From contig CAZHEV010000012.1 in NCBI GenBank assembly GCA_964531335.1, forward strand, positions 38,098 through 102,097: a DNA stretch of 64,000 nucleotides, written 5' to 3'. How positions within the stretch are numbered: the stretch's first letter is position 1; every line of letters begins with the position of its first letter. Made by a program: the position numbers and the translations under genes. Under the pieces are notes generated by a model that was given only the letters and a program-made list of their open reading frames with translations, ran no database searches and had not been told where the DNA came from. This DNA is from CAZHEV01 sp964531335 [NCBI: uncultured bacterium] (GTDB lineage Bacteria; Eisenbacteria; RBG-16-71-46; CAZHEV01). Below are positions 9,097 to 19,464 of the stretch, piece after piece.

Positions 9097-9125
9097 TTGA
9101 CAGGGACCCTGTGGCGGGCCATTGT
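9097..9125 (+). promoter_or_regulatory. Sigma70-type promoter for the S9 peptidase gene
   Basis: TTGACA (9097-9102), 17-nt spacer, CATTGT (9120-9125). The ATG at 9179 is preceded by AGGAGG at 8 nt, a near-ideal ribosome binding site. Confidence 0.6.
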
Positions 9126-9178
9126 ATTTCAGCTCACAACGGGCGTACTCGGCAATGCAATGTTAGGAGGACCGGACG

Positions 9179-11926
<2,748 letters not shown>

Positions 11927-11928
11927 GG

Positions 11929-13731
11929 GTGCTATTGAATGAACACAGCACAGCGCGAAGAACCGCCTGGGCGATAATAATAGTCAAAGTAATCGCGCTG
12001 GCCGCGCTCGCCGCCTTGTCGCTCAGGGCGTCGCTGCTTCCCTATGACATGGTGAAGGCCAGGCTCGACTCCATGGCGGCCGACAGGATGGCCGAGGAGT
12101 TCGACGCGGCGGCCTTCTCCGAGCTCGTCTCCAGGCTCCGCGCGTTCGGGGTCGCGCTCATCGTCGTCGCCGCTCTGATCGTCATTTTCCGCAGGCCGCT
12201 TAGCAGATGGCTCGAAGGCCTCTTTCTCTCCCTGGGGACGCTTTGGCGCGACTTCCGGGAGGCCTGCGTTCTGAGCCGGGAGGGTCGGTTTCACGTGATC
12301 GCCTTCTGGACAGTGACGGCGGCAGCCCTGGCGTTGAGACTTCTGTTTATCAATCAGCCCATAAGGTACGACGAGGCGCATTCTTTCATGTACTACGCGT
12401 CACGTCCGATCGTGGTGGGCCTATCCAACTACGCCTCGGTGAACAATCACCTCTTTCACACGCTACTTGTCCACATCTCCTATTCCATCTTTGGAAACGA
12501 GGAGTGGGCGTTGAGGCTTCCCGCGCTTGTTGCGGGTCTGCTGCTCGTGCCCGCGACTTACATGGCGGCTCGGATGCTCTACGACAAGAACGCCGCGATA
12601 CTGGCCGCCTCGCTGGTCGCCGCCTCGTCCGCGCTGATCGAGTTCTCCACGAACGCGAGGGGCTACTCGCTCATCTGCCTCGTATTCATGCTTCTTCTCT
12701 CGCTCGCGGTGTACCTCAAGAATAGGGGAGGGACCGGGGGCTGGGTTCTCTTCACCGTCCTCTCGGCGGTGGGGTTCTATACGATTCCCGTGATGCTCTA
12801 TCCCTTCGGGATAGTGTGCGTCTGGCTTTTCCTCTCGGCTGTGTTCAAGGATACGCGGACCGCGCCGGCGCCCTTCATAAGAAACCTTGTCCTGGCGGGG
12901 CTTTTCGCGGCCGCCATAACGCTGATTCTCTACACGCCCGTCTTCGTGGCGTCCGGCTTCGAGGCGGTGTTCGGCATTCCCTCCCTGGCGGCCGAGGCGG
13001 CGGGGGGCTGGCGGGGGTTCGCCTCCGGGATCGTGCTGAGAGTGGAGGCCTTCTGGGCGCAGTGGAACCGCGACTTCCCGGCGTCGGTCGGCGCAATCCT
13101 GGCGGCGGGGTTCGTGATATCGCTGGTGCTGCACCGCAGCCTGGCAAGACACAAGGTGCCGCTCATCATAGCCGTGCTCTTTTGGGTTGTGCCCGTGCTC
13201 GTGATCATGCGCGCGCTGCCCTGGCCGCGCGTGTGGCTGTACTTGCTGCCGCTTTACTTCATCGTCGTCTCCGCCGGTCTGGCGTTCCTATTCGGGGTCA
13301 CGGCGATGTTGCTTCGCCGGAGGCCCTCCACGATCTGCGCGATCATGGCCCTCCACGTCGTGATAGGAATAGGCGCGAGCGTGGCCTACAGCCGTTCCGT
13401 CTACTACTCCGAGGAGACGGGCACGCTGAGAAACGCGGAGGAGATAGCCCTCACCTTCGGCCCGGAGCTGGGGCCAAGGGACAAGCTGCTCGCCTTCGCT
13501 CCGGCCGGCGCGCCGCTGCTCTACTACTTCAAGAAGCACGACATCCCGACCGAGAGGCTGGTCGCCGAGGACCGCGACCGCTGGCAGAAGGTCTACGTGG
13601 TGGTCGACGTCCCCACGCACGATCTCGACTGGGTGCTCTCAAGGACCCGCCTGGACGTGGACTCCTACCGCGAGCCCGAGCTGGTCGAAGAGTACGAATT
13701 CGCGGAGATATACCTCTTCGAGAGACGGTAG
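11929..13731 (+). CDS. Multi-pass membrane glycosyltransferase-like protein (GT39/ArnT-PMT type)
   Basis: 600 aa with about twelve hydrophobic helices and a short soluble tail. The first large loop carries INQPIRYDEAHSFMYYASRP, whose acidic DE pair matches the catalytic loop of GT-C lipid-linked-sugar transferases (ArnT, PMT). Later features are GNEEWALRLPALVAGLLLVP and NARGYSLICLVFMLL, also typical of this superfamily. Such enzymes transfer a sugar from a polyprenyl-phosphate carrier to lipid or protein outside the cytoplasmic membrane. GTG 11929 follows the peptidase stop by 2 nt with GGAG upstream, so it is probably in the same operon. Acceptor and sugar are unknown. Confidence 0.85.
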   Translation: MLLNEHSTARRTAWAIIIVKVIALAALAALSLRASLLPYDMVKARLDSMAADRMAEEFDAAAFSELVSRLRAFGVALIVVAALIVIFRRPLSRWLEGLFLSLGTLWRDFREACVLSREGRFHVIAFWTVTAAALALRLLFINQPIRYDEAHSFMYYASRPIVVGLSNYASVNNHLFHTLLVHISYSIFGNEEWALRLPALVAGLLLVPATYMAARMLYDKNAAILAASLVAASSALIEFSTNARGYSLICLVFMLLLSLAVYLKNRGGTGGWVLFTVLSAVGFYTIPVMLYPFGIVCVWLFLSAVFKDTRTAPAPFIRNLVLAGLFAAAITLILYTPVFVASGFEAVFGIPSLAAEAAGGWRGFASGIVLRVEAFWAQWNRDFPASVGAILAAGFVISLVLHRSLARHKVPLIIAVLFWVVPVLVIMRALPWPRVWLYLLPLYFIVVSAGLAFLFGVTAMLLRRRPSTICAIMALHVVIGIGASVAYSRSVYYSEETGTLRNAEEIALTFGPELGPRDKLLAFAPAGAPLLYYFKKHDIPTERLVAEDRDRWQKVYVVVDVPTHDLDWVLSRTRLDVDSYREPELVEEYEFAEIYLFERR

Positions 13732-14054
13732 ATCCTGTGCGCCGGATGCTGTTATATCGGGACAATGCCTCTTTTATGTGCTGCTCCCGTGATGAGCGCG
13801 GCGGTTTCTGGTCCATCGTCTCAGCCGGTTCATCTCACGACGATTAGCTTGCTTGCCAACGACCTGCCGTCGAAATTTGGATTGAGACAATAGAACCGAA
13901 TGAAACCGGCTGTCTGCGGGACCCACGCCGTCCCACTGAGCCTTCTGTATTCCCGCTATGGGGGCCCACGACAAGAGCCCAAGAATTCTTAACCTTACGT
14001 CAAAGACTCTGATGAAAGCGTCTTCCACGGGCACGGCGCTAAGATATTACTCTC

Positions 14055-14083
14055 TTGCCACACAAGCATATTAGTGATATAAT
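14055..14083 (+). promoter_or_regulatory. Sigma70-type promoter for the large secreted protein
   Basis: TTGCCA (14055-14060), 17-nt spacer, TATAAT (14078-14083). It lies within the 593-nt gap 13732-14324, which is AT-richer than the flanks and holds no gene that I can support. Transcription from here would give a leader of about 235 nt before ATG 14325. Confidence 0.6.
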
Positions 14084-14324
14084 ACACGTGCCTCGGATTC
14101 GCGGAGGCATTGTGAGGTTGTCGAGATCCAACGCAAACGGCCCTGGAGGCGGAAGCAGATTCGAGGGGAGTGCTTTGTATGCTGCACCACGTGCAAAGGC
14201 AAGGCCGTGTGCCAGCACTAGCCAATTAATATCAATGGTCCATAAGTTCAGCTGATACTTGAGAGCGTCAGAAAGTAAGCGCTTTAAGTCGCCGTCTGCT
14301 CTGCGGCTTTGTGATTGCGAGGCA

Positions 14325-17213
14325 ATGATGGAGGCTGCCAGGTCGTGGTCTTGTGTCGCAGTATCGCTGTGTTCATTTATAGTGTGCGCTGTGTCCTGCG
14401 GATTGCCGGCCATCGTAGAAGGCGGATCTACCAGATTGTCACTCCATACAACCAGAAGTCCTACAGACAACAAGGGCGATTGGACTGATGGAGCGGGCGC
14501 TTATGGCGACGCAGGAACAAGTGCAGTATCAGTTGAAACCAATGCGTTCCATGAGTTCTTCGATTTCAACTTTGATTTGCCACAACAAGCATTGATAACC
14601 GGCATTGTAGTAGAGGATGATAGCTGGTATTCCGGACACATTGCTCAGCCGGAAATTACGATACTACTCTCCTGGGATGGGGGCTATAACTGGACAAGTG
14701 GCGTCTCGCATTCGCTTGAGAGCGCGGAGCTCACGTATCCAACAGGCTCGCCAACAGGTACATGGGGCGAGAAATGGCTGCCCGGCGAGCTTAACAGTAG
14801 TGACTTTAGAGTTGCAGTAAAGTCAGCCTCGGGCCTTATTGTCCAAGGAAGCAGCTTTAGACTGGACTGGATCAGGGTGACTATACACTATACGGTACCC
14901 TTTGATGATACTCCTCCGCTCTTGCAACTCCAAAGTCCTAGACCGGAGGTGTACAGATGCGGGTTGGGCATCCCGATAAGGTATTCTGTGTCGGACAACA
15001 TATCTGTGGATAAGTGCTGGTATACAATCGACGGCAGCAATGCAACTTCTCTGCCCGCCTGCGACGGAACCACACTGGACGTTAGAGAAGGGCATCATAG
15101 GCTCGATGTATATGCGAGGGACTGGTGCGGAAACGTGCAGCACGGCTGCGTAAGCTTTACGGTAGATTCCGCCCCTGAGCAACCCATCCTAGCAATTTAT
15201 GACAGGTCCATGCCCGGAAACTATTATGATCACTACATAAGTGAGATAATGAAGGTGGAGGGAGTAATGGGCTTTCAAGTTGTGGATCTGTCTGATTACA
15301 GAAGTGGCTCCTATCCCCTGACGAAGTATGACGTCATCATTGTACTGGCAACATCCACGCTTACTCGGAATGAGACATCTGAGCTCGATGCATATGTCGC
15401 AGGTGGCGGGTCGCTCATAGGTATAAAACCCAACCCACAGCTTGCGGATCTCTTTGGAGTTGTGGCGCTGAACACCGCTATGGCTGGCGGATATGTAGCA
15501 GTTGACACTAGTACGGCGATTGGAAGAGGTATCGAACTCCAGCCGATACAGTATCATTCGGACGCTGATCTATACCATTTGAACGGTGCCCATGCCCTTG
15601 CATGGATTTGCGAGAGACGAGACCGGCCAACGGAACATCCGGCAGTGACAGTTAACAATTACGGGGCAGGTAATACCGTGCTTTTCACCTATCCGCTTGT
15701 AAAGACGGTTGTTCTATTACATCAGGGGAATGATGAATTGCCCGACTTGACCGACGCCGACGGAGACGGAATATATCGACCACAAGACTACTTCGCAAAT
15801 GGCTTCTATGACCCAGTGAATGCGACGATTCCGCAGGCGGATGAGCATCAATCACTTCTGGTGAACTCAGTGTATCACTTGATGTCTGATAAGATGCCCG
15901 TGCCGAGGCTCTGGTATTTGCCGGGTGGCGCAAAGGCAATGTGTTTGATACAAAGCGACTCGGGCGGGGATGATGGTGGACGAGATGTCGAGCTAGAGTT
16001 CCACTCGAACATTGTGGAGACCTACGGCGGCCGCTCGCATTACAACATTCTTGATCTCGACATGAGCGTTCGGCAGTGGGCGGTCTTGATCAACGACGAG
16101 CACACCGTGTCCCCCCATGTGTATGTTGGTGACAGGCCATCACTTGATTCAATGAGAAGTGGAATTAGGCGGGACGTAAATGACTTCCTTAGAAAGTATG
16201 GGCGAATGGGCAGAACGCAGGTCACCCATAGCAACGTATTCCCGGGGTACTGGGAGAGTGCGAAGTACTTCTCTGATTGTGGACTTAAGATGAGTACACA
16301 GAATGGTGCGCCCATCAAAGATTATCCTCACTACGGGTACATGATGGGATCGGCGTTGCCTTTCAGGATTGTCAAGAATGAGGAGGGCAATGACATCGTT
16401 GATGCATATCAACTGCCAATAGTGATGTCGGACATGGTCATGATTGAATATGGCAATTACACGGAGTCGGAAGCAATGGAAATAGTCGAGAATCTATTGG
16501 ATGACTTGGTTAATAACTATCATGGCGTGGCAAGGCTGAATTTCCATGCAAATGGTGTCTATAGCAATAATGGGCATTATGAGACGCGATGGTTTACTTC
16601 TTGCCTGGAGCTATGTAGGGATAAGTCAATACCTATGCTGTCTTCCGATCGGTTCTATCATTTCTGGATGGATCGGATGACAACCGAGTTTCATGACATC
16701 CGGTATGATGACAGTCTATTCACCTGCCGGATCATAGGAGCGCCAGATTCGGCAAGGCTGGCGGTTCCGAGCGAGCTCAGTGAACTAAGAGTCGATTGTA
16801 TAGAGGTCGACTCAGATGAGACTGGTTATGAGGTTGTCGAAATAGATGGGCGATACTACGCCATGTTTGCGATTAGCGCGCCAGATTGTAATGTAGCTGT
16901 TCATTATAGGTCGTCTGAGTCGGTGTCAGGGCAGGCTTGTCGTTTGTTACAGAATGTGCCGAATCCGTTCTGTGCGCCGAGTGGCACTAATATTCGTTAT
17001 GAAGCTGAGAAGAATGGCGAAGTGGAGATTCTGATCTTCGACGCCGCCGGGCGCCTGGTGGGTACACTATGCGACAGGGCGCGGGAAGGCATTAACGCTG
17101 TCTTCTGGTCAGGCATTAGGCAAAACGGAGATTACGTCGCCCCTGGCGTTTACTTCTATCAGCTGAATGCTGAAGGTTTCCATGGACAGCGGAAGATGAT
17201 ACTGGTGTACTGA
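14325..17213 (+). CDS. Large secreted protein with FlgD/T9SS-like C-terminal domain, AT-rich
   Basis: About 962 aa. ATG 14325 (or 14328, with GAGG 5 nt before) is followed by a signal peptide (SWSCVAVSLCSFIVCAVSCG). Residues about 30-190 are a beta-sandwich-like region; 195-275 look like a bacterial Ig-type repeat (DNISVDKCWYTIDGSNATSL); about 285-480 resemble a ThuA/GATase-like Rossmann region (YDVIIVLATSTLT, YVAGGGSLIGI). The middle (about 525-810) has features seen in polysaccharide-deacetylase-like proteins (MCLIQSDSGGDDGG, RLNFHANGVYSNNGHYETRW), a tentative match. The end (LLQNVPNPFCAPSGTNIRYE to the final tyrosine) is a FlgD-like Ig domain common at T9SS-type C-termini. GC content and codon use are clearly lower than in its neighbours, suggesting transfer. 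Function unknown; possibly cell-surface or secreted. Confidence 0.85.
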   Translation: MMEAARSWSCVAVSLCSFIVCAVSCGLPAIVEGGSTRLSLHTTRSPTDNKGDWTDGAGAYGDAGTSAVSVETNAFHEFFDFNFDLPQQALITGIVVEDDSWYSGHIAQPEITILLSWDGGYNWTSGVSHSLESAELTYPTGSPTGTWGEKWLPGELNSSDFRVAVKSASGLIVQGSSFRLDWIRVTIHYTVPFDDTPPLLQLQSPRPEVYRCGLGIPIRYSVSDNISVDKCWYTIDGSNATSLPACDGTTLDVREGHHRLDVYARDWCGNVQHGCVSFTVDSAPEQPILAIYDRSMPGNYYDHYISEIMKVEGVMGFQVVDLSDYRSGSYPLTKYDVIIVLATSTLTRNETSELDAYVAGGGSLIGIKPNPQLADLFGVVALNTAMAGGYVAVDTSTAIGRGIELQPIQYHSDADLYHLNGAHALAWICERRDRPTEHPAVTVNNYGAGNTVLFTYPLVKTVVLLHQGNDELPDLTDADGDGIYRPQDYFANGFYDPVNATIPQADEHQSLLVNSVYHLMSDKMPVPRLWYLPGGAKAMCLIQSDSGGDDGGRDVELEFHSNIVETYGGRSHYNILDLDMSVRQWAVLINDEHTVSPHVYVGDRPSLDSMRSGIRRDVNDFLRKYGRMGRTQVTHSNVFPGYWESAKYFSDCGLKMSTQNGAPIKDYPHYGYMMGSALPFRIVKNEEGNDIVDAYQLPIVMSDMVMIEYGNYTESEAMEIVENLLDDLVNNYHGVARLNFHANGVYSNNGHYETRWFTSCLELCRDKSIPMLSSDRFYHFWMDRMTTEFHDIRYDDSLFTCRIIGAPDSARLAVPSELSELRVDCIEVDSDETGYEVVEIDGRYYAMFAISAPDCNVAVHYRSSESVSGQACRLLQNVPNPFCAPSGTNIRYEAEKNGEVEILIFDAAGRLVGTLCDRAREGINAVFWSGIRQNGDYVAPGVYFYQLNAEGFHGQRKMILVY

Positions 17214-17363
17214 GCGGGCGTAGTATGCTTGACACCAATTGAAGGAGCGATCGCTCTGCCGTCTTATTGAAACCATGCTGCCTAGAGGACGTCCTTGTGT
17301 TCGCGGGTTTCAATGCACGGTGGGCCGGGGCGGTGCTGGACTGGGCAATACTTCGCGGCGAGG

Positions 17364-18233
17364 CTATCGCCGCACGAGGTGCGCCACCAAGGCGAGGGCG
17401 AGCGCGAAGAAGGTAAAGACCGAGGCGAAGGCGGGAAGGGGATACATCCAGATCCCAGGCCTGGAGATGGATGCCGTGCGCTCCTCCCCGATCGTATGCT
17501 CGAGCACCCAGTGGATCGCGGGCAGCACCACGGGGATCTTCTTCCAGTTCATGAGCGCGTAGTTGTCGTAGTCGAATACCTCATATGGGTACGCCGTGTT
17601 GGCCCGCGCGTTACGCATGAATAGCGCCCTGTCCTCGCGCAGCTCCTCGGCCGTGGCGGGCGTGCCGTCCGCGTGCTTGAAGACTATCCCGTAGAGAGGA
17701 TCGGCGACGGCCCAGCGGCGGTCTATATTCGCGTTTACCACGGCGTGGATTCTATGGTCCAGGCTGTCCTGCAAAATGAGCGACCGCGAGGGTATCTTGT
17801 GGGCGTCGAGAAGCGCCATCACCACCCGCGAGGAGCTCCCGCAGCCCCCCCTGTAGTCGCATCCGTACTCGATGACGTCCCTCGCGCTGGGATGGAACGG
17901 GTTGAGCTTGTAGTAGAGCTTTACCCAGGTTGACGGAAGATCGTCATAGCCCGGTCTCTCGAGGTCGTGATAGGCGAACTCCACGAACTTCTCCAGGACC
18001 TGCCGGTCGCTGAGGTTCTGGTAGCTCACTATCTCGTCCGCCAGCGCTTCGAAGAACTTCTTGTCCGAGACATAGGACATGACGGCCAGGGCGTCCACGG
18101 CGAGGGCGACCACGACCAGCCAAAGGCCGACCCGCCGCCAGTCTATGCCGTTCTTGCGCTCGGGCGGGCCGTTGCCGGGGGTCAAGGGCTTCTCGTGGGC
18201 CATGCGGGGGCGATTGTCGGACCTGCGTGCCAA
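17364..18233 (-). CDS. Membrane-anchored transglutaminase-like protein
   Basis: 289 aa. A cytoplasmic tail and one helix (VGLWLVVVALAVDALAVMSY) precede a soluble papain-like fold, and a second helix (PAFASVFTFFALALALVAHL) ends the protein. The transglutaminase-like triad is visible: Cys in RGGCGSSSRVVMALLDAHKI, His in DHRIHAVVN, Asp in WAVADPLYG. Bacterial members act as cysteine peptidases, amidases or cross-linkers. It lies at the 3' end of the minus-strand polysaccharide operon, 9 nt after the DegT aminotransferase gene, so a role in envelope or glycan maturation is inferred from context. ATG at 18203 is an alternative start. The gap to the convergent gene (17214-17363) holds no gene. Confidence 0.75.
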   Translation of the reverse strand: MARRSDNRPRMAHEKPLTPGNGPPERKNGIDWRRVGLWLVVVALAVDALAVMSYVSDKKFFEALADEIVSYQNLSDRQVLEKFVEFAYHDLERPGYDDLPSTWVKLYYKLNPFHPSARDVIEYGCDYRGGCGSSSRVVMALLDAHKIPSRSLILQDSLDHRIHAVVNANIDRRWAVADPLYGIVFKHADGTPATAEELREDRALFMRNARANTAYPYEVFDYDNYALMNWKKIPVVLPAIHWVLEHTIGEERTASISRPGIWMYPLPAFASVFTFFALALALVAHLVRR

Positions 18234-18242
18234 TGTGAGCGA

Positions 18243-19430
18243 TCACCCCCTTAAGTGCTTCTTGAGGGCTCGGGCGACGTCGGCCACGTCGCCCTCCGTC
18301 ATTCTGGGGTACAGGGGCAGCGAAAAGACCCTCTTGAAGACCTCCTCGGTCACGGGCAGGGGCATTTTGGGGTACTCGCGCCTGTAGTAGGGCTGCATGT
18401 GGACGGGGAAGAAGTGCACGGATGTGCCTATGTTCTCCTCCCGCAGGAGCTCGAGCAGCCGGTCCCTGGCCACTGGCGCGCCCTCGCTCAACAGAACGGG
18501 AAAAAGGTGCCTCGCGTGCCGGCCCTGGGGCGGATCGGGCGGAAGGATGAGTGTCTCCAGGCCCGCGAGCTCGTTTCGGTAAACCGACCAGAGCTTCTCC
18601 CTGGCGGCCAGGAACTCGTCGATTCGCTCAAGCTGGCGGACCCCGAGGGCGGCCTCCAGGTCCGTGGTGTTGTACTTGTAGCCCGGCACCGCGACCTGGT
18701 ACTGCCACGCGGCGCTCGAGGTGTATCTCTCCCACGCGTCGCGGGTCATGCCGTGCAGGCTCAGGAGCCTTATCCTCTCGGCGAGCTCCTCGTTCGCCGT
18801 CGTGACCGCGCCTCCCTCGCCGGTGGTTATCGTCTTCGTCGGATAGAAGCTGAAGCAGGTGGCGTCACCGATCGATCCGATCATGGCGCTCTTGTATTGC
18901 GCTCCCAGCGCGTGCGCGGCGTCCTCGACCACGGATACGCCGTTGTCGCGCGCGGTGTGAGCTATCGGCTCCATGTCGCAGGGATAGCCCGCGTAGTGTA
19001 CGGGTATGACGACCCTTGTCTTGGGGGATACTTTGCGGGCGAAGTCCTGGGGGTCCATGGTGAGGCTGACGGGATCGACGTCGGCGAAGACGGGGACCGC
19101 GCCGCAATGGACTATCACGTTTACGGTGGAGCAGAAGGTGAGGCTCGGGACTATCACCTCGTCACGATGCCCAACGCCCAGCGCAACCAACGAGAGATGA
19201 AGGGCCGCCGTGCACGAGCTGACGGCCACGGCGTGGCCGGCGTCCACGTACTCGGCCAGGGCGCCCTCGAAGCGCTTCGCCACGGATCCGGCGGTCAGCC
19301 ATCCGGAGTCCAGCACGGCCAGTATCTCGTCCTTCTCCCTTTGACCTATGGTCGGCAGGCAGAAGGGCAGAAACTCGTCCCTCACTGGTGCGCCTTCACG
19401 GCGGGGTTCACTCTCGGTGCGATCGGCCAT
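18243..19430 (-). CDS. DegT/DnrJ/EryC1/StrS-family sugar aminotransferase
   Basis: 395 aa, PLP-dependent transaminase acting on a keto sugar nucleotide (UDP-, dTDP- or GDP-4-keto or 3-keto sugar). Characteristic segments are DSGWLTAGSVAKRFE, AVAVSSCTAALHLSL, VVEDAAHALGAQYK and the Schiff-base lysine K199 in SFYPTKTITTGEGG. It is strikingly similar to the C-terminal half of the upstream fusion gene throughout (shared FCLP, SGWLT, PVHxAGxPCDM, LLSLHGMTRDAW), so the two look like tandem duplicates specialised for different sugars. It is 34 nt downstream of that gene and in the same operon. Confidence 0.93.
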   Translation of the reverse strand: MADRTESEPRREGAPVRDEFLPFCLPTIGQREKDEILAVLDSGWLTAGSVAKRFEGALAEYVDAGHAVAVSSCTAALHLSLVALGVGHRDEVIVPSLTFCSTVNVIVHCGAVPVFADVDPVSLTMDPQDFARKVSPKTRVVIPVHYAGYPCDMEPIAHTARDNGVSVVEDAAHALGAQYKSAMIGSIGDATCFSFYPTKTITTGEGGAVTTANEELAERIRLLSLHGMTRDAWERYTSSAAWQYQVAVPGYKYNTTDLEAALGVRQLERIDEFLAAREKLWSVYRNELAGLETLILPPDPPQGRHARHLFPVLLSEGAPVARDRLLELLREENIGTSVHFFPVHMQPYYRREYPKMPLPVTEEVFKRVFSLPLYPRMTEGDVADVARALKKHLRG

Positions 19431-19464
19431 CTCGTCTCTTTTCCGGAACGGGCGGACAGGCCGG

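Noticed and set aside
17245-17256. Perfect palindrome GAGCGATCGCTC between convergent genes
   Set aside because: It is too short and without a T-run for a convincing terminator. It could be a restriction-like or chance palindrome; no repeat copies seen.
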